From NCBI RefSeq assembly GCF_029961025.1, contig NZ_JASBVP010000002.1, forward strand, positions 372,001 through 436,000: DNA of 64,000 nt. Reading direction: 5' to 3'. A program made the position numbers and the translations under genes. The notes below the pieces were generated by a model. That model saw nothing but the letters and a program-made list of their open reading frames with translations. It was not told the DNA's origin and made no database searches. Origin of the DNA: Mycobacterium sp. Lineage in GTDB: Bacteria > Actinomycetota > Actinomycetes > Mycobacteriales > Mycobacteriaceae. Positions 42,060-49,321 of this stretch are shown here, one piece after another; positions within the stretch are counted from its first letter, which is position 1, and the number at the start of each line of letters is the position of its first letter.

Positions 42060-42379
42060 TGCAGTTCTCCGCCGTAACGTGACAGGTTATCGGCTTGCGC
42101 CTCGGCGCGCAGTGCGGCAAGGGCCTGGTTCACTCGGTCGGCCAGCTCCCGGTGGGTATAGCCGGTCATGACGCTCGGGTGCAACGTCAACTCGACCAGC
42201 CGGCCGTCGGAGTTCGCGACCGCGTGGATATCCCCCAGGTCGACGCTGTACATGATGGTCTTGGCCTCTGCGACGATGGCCTCCCACTTATCGGCGGCCT
42301 CGCGCAGCTCACGCAGCACCGACTCGACGAGATCCTTGTCGCTTGACCCCGCGCGGCTGCCCGGCCCCGGCACCGTCAC
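42056..42379 (-). CDS. YbaB/EbfC-like (EspL-type) small protein
   Basis: 107 residues. An N-terminal helix (DLVESVLRELREAADKWEAIVAEAKTI) is followed by a strand-rich YbaB/EbfC-like core (YSVDLGDIHAVANSDGRLVELTLHP) and a helix (HRELADRVNQALAALRAEAQ). EspL in ESX-1 and similar small proteins near other ESX loci share this fold; they bind partner Esp proteins or DNA. It overlaps the transglycosylase start by four bases and begins the stretch that is tightly coupled to eccB2. The Mtb counterpart is probably among Rv3897c/Rv3898c, but this is not certain. Confidence 0.65.
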   Translation of the reverse strand: MTVPGPGSRAGSSDKDLVESVLRELREAADKWEAIVAEAKTIMYSVDLGDIHAVANSDGRLVELTLHPSVMTGYTHRELADRVNQALAALRAEAQADNLSRYGGELQ

Positions 42380-42489
42380 AGTATGTCGATCCCTCCCACC
42401 AGCGTCAATTCATACCCGGGTCATACCCGGCTCTCCCACCGGGGATATCGGCGTTGCGTAGAACCGGGTTATCGGCGCATCCGCCATCG

Positions 42490-43899
42490 TCATTGGTGCG
42501 TGCCCCACGAACTGACCGGCGGATTGCTGAGCGCCTGGAACCAGGAGAAGTGGTAGTTCGCCGACACCCTGTCACCGGTCGCAATCCCTTCGGTGGCGGC
42601 CAGCAGCAGGCAGTTCAATAGTTGGGCGGTGTCGATATCCGGATACCGGGCCAAAAGGGTGTACCGTGCGATCTCCAGGTGCACCCGCAGCACGTCGATT
42701 TCCACGTCGGCCACACCGGTTCCCGCCGCACCGGCCTTTGCCAGGGTGTGGGCAAGTCGCGGCAGGCCGTCGCGCCACCGGGTGGCCTCACCGAGCAGCC
42801 AGCCCAGATCCTCGACGACCGGGAGTTCCCGGGGCTGCGGCGAGGCTTCGGTGGCGTCAGGCTCGACCGGCCGACCCAACGAGTCGCCCGGGGTGTAGGT
42901 CGCGGACAGCGTGGTCGGGCCGAGTAAGGCGGTTACGTTACCGCCGCGCCAGCCCGGCGTCAGCAACTGCACGCCGGCGGGCAGTGCGATGCCCGGAGGC
43001 ACCCACCCGTGGGCCACGTCGGTGAGCAGGATCGTCGTGCCGTCTTGGCGATCCCCGACCGCCCAGCGCAACCCCGGCTCCTGGCGGGCGACGAATTCGA
43101 GAAGCCTCCCGAGCCGCTGGCGCGCGGATTCCGGACCGGCCGCCGGGCCCTGAGCATGTGGGGTCACCACCGTTCTCTCGGAGGCAGCCTCGGTATGCCG
43201 GCCATTCGTGACGGCGTCTCCCGCCACCGCGCCGGCCTCCCGATCCTCGGCGTGCCGGCCGACCGACACGCCCGACACGACCCCAAGGTCGCCGGTCGCA
43301 TCCATGATCGCCGAGTTGACCATCGCCGTCCCACTCGTCTCGATAATCCGCAGTGCTCGAAGCTCGCCGTCGTCCTGCCGCGGCTCCGGGGAGGCGCTCG
43401 ACGTCTCGAGATCGCCCGGCGGCATGACAACCGTTACAGGCAGCTGTGCTGTCTTCACGCCTGGGGCAAGATCTTCGGCGAGGTTCGGGTGCCTGTCGGG
43501 TGCTTCTCGCACCGCTGTGCGGAGCTGACGAACCGTCGACTCGACTCGCCGAACCGCATAGTCGCGAGCAATCCGGATCACCCGAGCCTCTGCTGCCTGC
43601 CTGGCCGGCTCGGTCATCGCCGCCCGTCTGAGGGCGTGGAGTTCTTGATTGGCCGAATTCGCTATCCGCTGCAGGTCTGCCTTGAGATAGGCTGCGAGCG
43701 GAGCTGTTTCGGTAGTGACCGTGGACAATTCGGTGGGCCAAAGTCCGCCGATCACCCAGGGCGTGCAGTCAGCGGAGGCGCTGAATGCCGGTGTGCGCAG
43801 TGATTCCCGGGTAGCCTTGCGGAGGCGCTGGCGCGCCGTTTTTCGGCCGAAGATCGCCACCAGATAAGGGTACCGTCGCCGTGTGACCGATCGGCTCAC
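42490..43899 (-). CDS. conserved hypothetical protein, Rv0029/Rv3899c-like
   Basis: 470 residues from GTG 43899, chosen because it follows GGGGTGGGAAACAC and gives SRSVTRRRYPYLVAIFG; the open frame continues upstream without similarity. The N-terminal 130 residues are helical and basic (AYLKADLQRIANSANQELH). A variable linker leads to a conserved C-terminal domain of about 220 residues (RLLEFVARQEPGLRWAVGD, WVPPGIALPAGVQLLTPGW, SANYHFSWFQALS). No catalytic motif is recognised. Order with its neighbours points to Mtb Rv0029; the ESX-2-side gene Rv3899c is an alternative. The 110 bp between it and the YbaB-like gene is one possible rearrangement joint. Confidence 0.65.
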   Translation of the reverse strand: MSRSVTRRRYPYLVAIFGRKTARQRLRKATRESLRTPAFSASADCTPWVIGGLWPTELSTVTTETAPLAAYLKADLQRIANSANQELHALRRAAMTEPARQAAEARVIRIARDYAVRRVESTVRQLRTAVREAPDRHPNLAEDLAPGVKTAQLPVTVVMPPGDLETSSASPEPRQDDGELRALRIIETSGTAMVNSAIMDATGDLGVVSGVSVGRHAEDREAGAVAGDAVTNGRHTEAASERTVVTPHAQGPAAGPESARQRLGRLLEFVARQEPGLRWAVGDRQDGTTILLTDVAHGWVPPGIALPAGVQLLTPGWRGGNVTALLGPTTLSATYTPGDSLGRPVEPDATEASPQPRELPVVEDLGWLLGEATRWRDGLPRLAHTLAKAGAAGTGVADVEIDVLRVHLEIARYTLLARYPDIDTAQLLNCLLLAATEGIATGDRVSANYHFSWFQALSNPPVSSWGTHQ

Positions 43900-44021
43900 G
43901 TGTTTCCCACCCCAAACCCTGCTGCTGGCGCTCTCGCCATCGGCCAGCACCCGGGCCCATCGGCAGCTGATTACGGTGTTGCCGGTGGTGAATTGTGGGC
44001 ACGAAGCGGCTTGGGTAGCGT

Positions 44022-44171
44022 ATGGCCATGGCTGAGGCTGGGCTGCAGCGGCAATTAGATGAATTGCGCGCTCTGCTGGTTCGTGCGCAACAATTGTTCG
44101 GGCCGAATCCCGTCGAACCACCGGCCGATATTGCACCGGATCAGCGGGTCGTCAAAACCTGGGTGCGTTAG
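44022..44171 (+). CDS. small hypothetical protein (49 aa)
   Basis: ORF from ATG 44022 (a second ATG two codons on) to TAG 44169-44171. It has a helical, Leu/Gln/Arg-rich N terminus (LQRQLDELRALLVRAQQLFG) and a proline-containing tail. It is the only plus-strand ORF in a 26-kb minus-strand block and converges on the DUF2694 gene with a three-base gap. The ribosome binding site is weak. It may be a real small protein or a chance ORF. Confidence 0.3.
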   Translation: MAMAEAGLQRQLDELRALLVRAQQLFGPNPVEPPADIAPDQRVVKTWVR

Positions 44172-44174
44172 GCT

Positions 44175-44483
44175 CTACTCGTCCCCACGGCGATGCAGCT
44201 TGTGCGCCAACAGCTTCTCGATTGCCACCTCCAGGTCGCGGGGCGTCGGCACCTCCGCCGACGGAGTGTGTCCGGCGGCGACTATTTCACCCCGCACTTC
44301 CATCAACGCCTTGAGATACGACACATCGGCGGTCAGCAGGATCGCCCGTGCGAGCGTGTCCGCTGCGGTGTCCATCGCCGCCTCGCTCAGGGCGACGCTG
44401 TGGATATAGCCGCCGCGGCAGGAGCGCACCAGGATATGTCCGCTGGGGTGAACCGTGTCGAACGCGGGATTGGGATCCGTCAT
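44175..44483 (-). CDS. DUF2694 family protein, Rv0028 homologue
   Basis: 102 residues (Mtb Rv0028, 101). The conserved segment is DPNPAFDTVHPSGHILVRSC near the N terminus, then YIHSVALSEAAM and helices to the end. It is cytoplasmic, of unknown function. The family is found with type VII secretion loci; in ESX-1 a related small protein accompanies Esp genes. The start overlaps the stop of the EspC-like gene by four bases, so the two are co-translated. Confidence 0.8.
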   Translation of the reverse strand: MTDPNPAFDTVHPSGHILVRSCRGGYIHSVALSEAAMDTAADTLARAILLTADVSYLKALMEVRGEIVAAGHTPSAEVPTPRDLEVAIEKLLAHKLHRRGDE

Positions 44484-44797
44484 CGACCATCGTCGCGAAG
44501 ACGTTCGAGCCTGCCCGCCGCCTCTGCCTCGTGCTGTTCCCACAGGTCTGCTGAGGCCTCCAGGTTGTCAGCCATTGCCGCATGGGCGTCGGCTTGCAGC
44601 TCGTAGCACTGCCGTCTTTGCTCGAGCAGTTCTCGCCCGGCGTCTCGCAACCCGGCGAAGATCGGCCCCAGCGAGTCCAAACTGTTTTGGATCGCCGCAT
44701 GTGTCGCCGGGACGGTCCGTAGATAGTCCGACACCTCTCGATGATGGCGGGCGGCTTCCCGCAGGTTCGAGAGCACAACGTGGACGCCATCGGTCAT
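44480..44797 (-). CDS. EspC-like (DUF2580) secreted protein, Rv0027 homologue
   Basis: 105 residues from the second of two adjacent ATGs (44797); this one has the better spacing to AAGGAG and gives the same length as Mtb Rv0027. It is all helical, WXG100-sized, with RTVPATHAAIQNSLDSLGPIFAGL in the middle, and it belongs to the family now called T7SS EspC. EspC-family proteins are exported by ESX systems, usually with an EspA-like partner. The natural partner candidate is the 431-residue protein encoded just upstream. Which ESX system exports it is unknown; ESX-2 is the nearest. Confidence 0.75.
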   Translation of the reverse strand: MTDGVHVVLSNLREAARHHREVSDYLRTVPATHAAIQNSLDSLGPIFAGLRDAGRELLEQRRQCYELQADAHAAMADNLEASADLWEQHEAEAAGRLERLRDDGR

Positions 44798-44905
44798 CAT
44801 GCGTCTCCTTTTTGTCCTTATTTTGATTTTGCTTCTCTGCGTGTTTAGGTGCCTATTTATTCCCTGTGGGCCGGGGTGAGTCGGCGTGTTCCTCAAATCC
44901 TGTTC

Positions 44906-46201
44906 CTAAACCGATACGACGCTCGTACTCGCCGGGCGGGTAGGTGTCGGCGCGTCGGCTCCGGTCGCTGGTACCGCTGTTGGTGGCGGTGGATGTTCCC
45001 AGCCTAGAAAGGCCGGCCCCCCAACGGTGGCGATGTCTTGAATCTGGCCGTTGAGCAGGACTTTGTTATTTCCGAGGGCCAGCGCGTGGCGATCGGTGTA
45101 GATACCGATGTCGCCGGGGGTGAGCTTTAAGGGATCGATTGGCTCGGCGACCGGGGTTCCCGGGGGCGGGATGGCGATCCCCTGCCGATGGAATGCGTCA
45201 GAGATCGGGGTGCCGCTCGTCGCGGCCTTGATCGCCGCGGCGAGTTGCGGGCTGGCGGCGGTGACGGTGTCACCATCGGGCAGTGTCACAGTCGTCGGCC
45301 CTGGGGTCGGCGGCTCCGGCGCTCCGCGCGATTCCGCACCGGCATCCCCGTCCGGCGGGTTGTCGTCGGGTCCGTCGGGCAACACCCCGTCCACCGGATC
45401 CTCAGCCCCCGGGGTGTCGCCGGAGTCCTGCAGCCGACGGTCGTCACCGGTGGTCAACGGCCCGGTAACCGGAACTCCGCCCGGCATGCCCCAAGCCGGC
45501 ATCGAACTCGGCAGCGTCGCCCCACCCGGCATCATCCCTCCGCCGAATCCGGGGATGCTCGGCATCGCCGGCGCCAGCGGTGCCGGCGAAGACGGGAGCG
45601 GCGGCTGCGGGTCGGGCAGCGCCCAACCGGGGTCATCGGTGGGCAACACGTCGGCTTCGGGTGCTAACCCGGCGTCGGACACTGTCGGGAGTCCGGTGCT
45701 GCGCGGTGATGACGCTGGGGCCGCCTGCGCCGCCGGCGCCTCGGGCGCGATTCCCTGGTGTGTCCTCGAAGCGTTGTACAGCGACGTCCACGCGGCCATC
45801 AATGCAGACTCGGACGTGTCGTCGAGGTCGGCGCTCGCCACCACGGCACGCATATCGCGGAGCTTGCCGAGCAAGAACCGCTGAAAATCCCTCGCTCCGC
45901 CGGGAGTGTCCAGGTCGGTTCGGGTTCGCACCGCCGTTTCGATGTCGTGCTGCAGATTGCTCAGCGCCGCTCCTCCCGCGACGGTTTTTAGATGGGCATT
46001 CAGGATCGCCGTGATCACCTGCAGGTCGAGTTGAGCGGTCACCGAGTTCTGGTGCGCCAGCGCGGCTTCCGCATCCCTTATCACCACGGCGGCCTGGCCT
46101 TCTTGCCGATCAGGGGTAGGCGTACCCGTTGGCGATATGGCTGACGGCGCACCAGCTATCGTCGCTGGGTGGATCATCGAGCCACCGGTTAGCGTGGCCA
46201 T
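44906..46201 (-). CDS. DUF4226 protein with Pro/Gly-rich linker and NlpC/P60-like tail, Rv0026 homologue
   Basis: 431 residues (Mtb Rv0026, 448). Residues 33-130 form a helical DUF4226 module with TPGGARDFQRFLLGKLRDM (99-117). Residues 145-310 are Pro/Gly/Ser/Asp-rich and low in complexity. The C-terminal part contains LTPGDIGIYTDRHALALGNN (360-379), which lines up with LRPGDLVFPHPGHVQIAIGNN of the nearby NlpC/P60 enzyme, but no catalytic Cys precedes it. It has no signal peptide. The EspA-like size and the EspC-like neighbour suggest an exported pair. ATG 46177 is an alternative start. Confidence 0.75.
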   Translation of the reverse strand: MATLTGGSMIHPATIAGAPSAISPTGTPTPDRQEGQAAVVIRDAEAALAHQNSVTAQLDLQVITAILNAHLKTVAGGAALSNLQHDIETAVRTRTDLDTPGGARDFQRFLLGKLRDMRAVVASADLDDTSESALMAAWTSLYNASRTHQGIAPEAPAAQAAPASSPRSTGLPTVSDAGLAPEADVLPTDDPGWALPDPQPPLPSSPAPLAPAMPSIPGFGGGMMPGGATLPSSMPAWGMPGGVPVTGPLTTGDDRRLQDSGDTPGAEDPVDGVLPDGPDDNPPDGDAGAESRGAPEPPTPGPTTVTLPDGDTVTAASPQLAAAIKAATSGTPISDAFHRQGIAIPPPGTPVAEPIDPLKLTPGDIGIYTDRHALALGNNKVLLNGQIQDIATVGGPAFLGWEHPPPPTAVPATGADAPTPTRPASTSVVSV

Positions 46202-46326
46202 CAGTTAGCCAGATGCCCGGGTGCCCGAAGACCAACGGTGTCGCGGTCCTTGCATGCCGGGACAGTACCCAGCCACGTTGCCGGCAACAATTCACCTCGA
46301 TCGGCACCAACAGTATGGCCTGCACC

Positions 46327-46692
46327 TCAGCTGTCCGCGGGTATGCCGTACTTGGGCCGCAAAGCCCGCAATGCGGTGTGTTTTTGCTTGTCGATCTCGT
46401 GCGCATGCGACACCACGGCGATGATCTCGCGGTGTTTGGCGATCAGGAACCGCTGGAACTCACGCGCACCCATCGGGGTGTTGACGGCGAGCGCAGCCTG
46501 GTTGCGCACAGCGTCGTCGATCTCGGCGGCGATCTCATTCAGCCGGGCGGCGCCTTCCACAACCGTGGCATGCGCTGCGGCCAGCACGTCGGCCAGCACC
46601 CGGTCGGCCTCCGCCGCAACCCCGCCGCGGCGGGCTAAGGCCGCCTGCCCGGCTTGCAGAGCGGCTGCCAGCCGGCCCGGTTGTGCTGTCAT
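46327..46692 (-). CDS. stand-alone DUF4226 protein, Rv0025 homologue
   Basis: 121 residues (Mtb Rv0025, 120), start ATG 46692 after GCAGGAGG at eight-base spacing. It is entirely helical. It carries TPMGAREFQRFLIAKHREI (72-90), nearly identical in pattern to the N-terminal module of the 431-residue neighbour. Function unknown. In this cluster it is the minimal form of a module that also occurs fused to a cysteine hydrolase and to a transglycosylase. Confidence 0.8.
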   Translation of the reverse strand: MTAQPGRLAAALQAGQAALARRGGVAAEADRVLADVLAAAHATVVEGAARLNEIAAEIDDAVRNQAALAVNTPMGAREFQRFLIAKHREIIAVVSHAHEIDKQKHTALRALRPKYGIPADS

Positions 46693-46735
46693 GCGATGAA
46701 CCTCCTGCTCGGCTCCGCATCTCGGCTGAACCCGG

Positions 46736-47575
46736 CTATAGGACCGGCCGCCGAATTTGGACGTTACGCCCCAGGGGGCTGATTCGCACCGGGGCGCCGG
46801 CATGAGGCGCTTCGACGACCAGGTTGTTGCCGATGGCGATCTGCACGTGGCCCGGGTGGGGGAAGACCAGATCACCGGGCCGCAGCTGGGAACGCGACAC
46901 CGGGATCCCGTCGTGGATCTGTTGGTAGGTGGTGCGGTCCAGGTGGATGCCGGCTTGCGCGTAGCACCACTGCACCAGCCCCGAACAGTCGAACCGATCG
47001 GGTCCGGCCGCGCCCCAGGCATAGGGGCGACCCAGTCGCGACAGCGCCGCCCGCACCGCGATGGCGGCGCGGCTCATCGATGCCGGCGGCCGCACACCAC
47101 TCGGCCCGCGATTGTGCCGGCGCCACATCCGGTAACGAAGGGTCCGCAGCGCCGCGTGATGCAGCTCCACCCTCCGGCGCGCCGACAAGACATGACCTCG
47201 TTGGGCGCGTAGCCGCGCCACCCCGCGGCGGATCGCCTCGCGCTGGGCCATCGGGCTGTCAGATACCGCGGCGGCGTCGGCACGGGCCTCGGCGAGAACA
47301 CTCTTTGTCAGTTGGCGGGCCCGAGCGTGATCGCGCCGAGCGCGGGCAATGACGTCGGCGAACATGGCATCTGTCCGAGCGGCCGACTGCAGGGCTTCGC
47401 GGGTGCCCTGCACCGCAAGTTGGTATTGTTGCCGCGCCCCACCGGCGGTGATGCTCGCGGCCCGATCCGGTAAGTCCCCGTAGTGCACGGCGCCCGGGTC
47501 CAGCTTCACAGCGGGTGTGCCGCCGGTGAACAACTCATGGGCGCGGCTTAAAACCTCGAGTTCGCCTGGTATCAC
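46736..47575 (-). CDS. NlpC/P60 peptidoglycan hydrolase with N-terminal helical module, Rv0024 homologue
   Basis: 279 residues (Mtb Rv0024, 281). Residues 50-150 are helical with SPMAQREAIRRGVARLR (107-123), the shared cluster motif. Residues 165-279 form an NlpC/P60 domain with the catalytic Cys in FDCSGLVQW (C197), His in PGHVQIAIGNN (H243) and a third polar residue in VVEAPHAG (H258). Such enzymes cut between D-Glu and diaminopimelate in the peptide stem. No signal peptide is visible, so the export route is unclear. The start overlaps the stop of the XRE regulator by four bases. Confidence 0.88.
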   Translation of the reverse strand: MIPGELEVLSRAHELFTGGTPAVKLDPGAVHYGDLPDRAASITAGGARQQYQLAVQGTREALQSAARTDAMFADVIARARRDHARARQLTKSVLAEARADAAAVSDSPMAQREAIRRGVARLRAQRGHVLSARRRVELHHAALRTLRYRMWRRHNRGPSGVRPPASMSRAAIAVRAALSRLGRPYAWGAAGPDRFDCSGLVQWCYAQAGIHLDRTTYQQIHDGIPVSRSQLRPGDLVFPHPGHVQIAIGNNLVVEAPHAGAPVRISPLGRNVQIRRPVL

Positions 47576-48366
47576 GATGAGCTCCCGGGCTCAGCACCGG
47601 CCCGATCGGCGAAATTGCGGCCCGGGGAGTTGATGGCGTCGACGAAGGCCTGCACCCGCGGCAGTGTTCCGGGAGGAATCAAACCCCGATTGCGGATCTC
47701 CCACATCTCGTCGACGGTGACACCCAGCAGCGCCGCGATCACCGTTTCCGGCAGCAACGAACGCGCACACGCTTGCTCGAGTCGGGTACCCAAACTGGCG
47801 GGCATGCGGGCCAACAAAGCTCTGCGGGTGGCTTCAAGGGAGTGCAGATGGTCCATCAGCCGAGCAGCCGAATCGACGTCCACGTTCACCGCCACCCGCC
47901 AGGAGTTAGCGGCCAGCATCTCGGCCTTCACGCACTGCGTGATCACAGACAGAATATACGTCTCGTATTCATTTGATGTCGTCGACGGCAGCCTGTCGAT
48001 GACCGAATTCAGGGCGTCAAGTTGCGCCTCCGCGTACCCCTCGAGCACTGTGGTGTCGGGATGCCGGTCGACGACGACCGCGTGCCTCGGTCGCGGTGAA
48101 CCCGAAGTCGGCGGCTTTGCTGCCAGTAATCGGTCGAGCTCCGCATGGGGGTCAGCCGCGACCACGAGCCTGGAGTAAGTGCCAGGTGGCAGACCCAAGC
48201 CGTTTTCGACCTTCTGAATCGTGCTTTTGTGGGGTTTGCGGATGCCGCGCTCCAAGTAGCTCAACCCCATGGTGCTGACCCCCGTGACGGCCGCAAAATC
48301 GGCCAGCGACCAGTCGCGTGACTCGCGGAGCGATCGGATGACCGCCCCCGCCGATTCGCGGCTCAT
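47572..48366 (-). CDS. XRE-family transcriptional regulator, Rv0023 homologue
   Basis: 264 residues (Mtb Rv0023, 256). An N-terminal Cro/C1-type helix-turn-helix (residues about 8-62: DWSLADFAAVTGVSTMGLSYLERG, then KSTIQKVENGLGLPPGTY) is followed by a helical C-terminal domain with a second HTH-like stretch (AALLGVTVDEMWEIRNRG). It is divergent from whiB5 across an AT-rich palindrome, the likely shared operator. It heads the minus-strand gene run that leads through the hydrolase and DUF4226 genes towards ESX-2, so it may control that cluster. Confidence 0.85.
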   Translation of the reverse strand: MSRESAGAVIRSLRESRDWSLADFAAVTGVSTMGLSYLERGIRKPHKSTIQKVENGLGLPPGTYSRLVVAADPHAELDRLLAAKPPTSGSPRPRHAVVVDRHPDTTVLEGYAEAQLDALNSVIDRLPSTTSNEYETYILSVITQCVKAEMLAANSWRVAVNVDVDSAARLMDHLHSLEATRRALLARMPASLGTRLEQACARSLLPETVIAALLGVTVDEMWEIRNRGLIPPGTLPRVQAFVDAINSPGRNFADRAGAEPGSSS

Positions 48367-48408
48367 CGTAGCGCTCCGGCCATAATCCCGAATAGTACCC
48401 GGACCTCA

Positions 48409-48420
48409 ACATATATATGT
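48409..48420. promoter_or_regulatory. AT-rich palindrome between XRE regulator and whiB5
   Basis: ACATATATATGT (48409-48420), a perfect 12-bp palindrome, immediately followed by GTATATATGA. It is the only such AT island in this GC-rich intergenic region (48367-48512) and sits 43 bp upstream of the XRE start and about 90 bp from the whiB5 start. Likely operator or promoter element. Confidence 0.5.
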
Positions 48421-48512
48421 GTATATATGATTTAGTCGGCGTTTCCTTGCGACGGCGGGTCAAGTCATATACGCTTTTCCCTACGTTTCAGTCTATCGGG
48501 AGCGAGGACACG

Positions 48513-48929
48513 ATGGGATACCCCTGCTCGGTCAACCCGGAACTTTGGTTCGGTTACGCCGATGATGACGGCGGCGACGGTGCCGCCAAGGCGCGGGTCT
48601 ATGAACAATCGGCCACCGAGGCGCGGTTGCTGTGCCTGCGCCGTTGCCCGCTGGCCCAGCAGCGCAGATGCGCCCGGCACGCCATCGACCACCGCGAGGA
48701 ATACGGCGTCTGGGCCGGCGTCAAGCTTCCCGGTGGGCAATACCGCAAGCGCGAACAACTGGCTCGCGCCCATGACCTCCTGCGCCGCATCGCCGTCGGC
48801 GAAATCAACTCCCGGCAGTTACCCGAGAACGAAGCCCTCCTCGCCCGGCGCGAACATGATTCCACTCCGGTAGCGACGAAGGTGTTTCAGCTCCCTATCG
48901 TCCGGGTCGGCCCGAGTCCGGCGGCGTAG
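48513..48929 (+). CDS. whiB5: WhiB-family iron-sulfur regulator WhiB5
   Basis: 138 residues (Mtb WhiB5, Rv0022c, 139). Four cluster-binding Cys residues are visible: Cys5 (MGYPC), then a CLRRC pair and the Cys in QQRRC, giving CX3C-X7-C. That atypical CX3C spacing is known for WhiB5, where other WhiB proteins have CX2C. It is followed by the Wbl turn EYGVWAGVKLPGG and a basic C-terminal tail. WhiB proteins bind a 4Fe-4S cluster and act with the sigma factor; WhiB5 influences several genes including ESX-2/ESX-4 components in Mtb. Start ATG 48513 follows GGGAGCGAGGACACG. Confidence 0.92.
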   Translation: MGYPCSVNPELWFGYADDDGGDGAAKARVYEQSATEARLLCLRRCPLAQQRRCARHAIDHREEYGVWAGVKLPGGQYRKREQLARAHDLLRRIAVGEINSRQLPENEALLARREHDSTPVATKVFQLPIVRVGPSPAA

Positions 48930-48983
48930 CCCGCCACGGTGTCCGAAGGCCGAGTAAATACGGTAAACATGGGCCGAATACGG

Positions 48984-49066
48984 TGGGCGAAGGGGGACTT
49001 GAACCCCCACGTCCCGAAGGACACTGGCACCTGAAGCCAGCGCGTCTGCCATTCCGCCACTCGCCC
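48984..49066 (-). tRNA. leuT: tRNA-Leu (anticodon CAG)
   Basis: An 83-nt class II tRNA. The acceptor stem GGGCGAG (from 49066) pairs with the 3' end next to discriminator A at 48984. The anticodon arm CTGGC-TTCAGGT-GCCAG has loop anticodon CAG, there is a long variable arm, and the T-arm reads GGGGGTTCAAGTCCCCC. It lies between whiB5 and fhaA as in Mtb. CCA is not encoded. Confidence 0.95.
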
Positions 49067-49321
49067 GACGGCCTGTCGAGGCTACCACTATAGCCAGGCA
49101 TTCCCGCTGCTTCCAAGCGCAGAAGGCGTCGGCTCGCATCACCTGGACAACCCGCAACTGGCTGTTGAACTGGCCCGAGGGGCTGTTCGCGAACGCCGTG
49201 GCGGGGCACCGCGCCGGATCCCGATAGCATACTGGAAAGGGAAACCGATGATATGGCACGCGGGAGGGTTGTCGGCCCTAGGGTAGGGGTACTTTCAGGA
49301 CGAGTGAGGCGAGCGCTGGAA

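Noticed and set aside
42490..44136. 79-codon upstream extension of the Rv0029-like protein
   Set aside because: The extension overlaps a spacer and the small plus-strand ORF and has no similarity; GTG 43899 has a plausible ribosome binding site.
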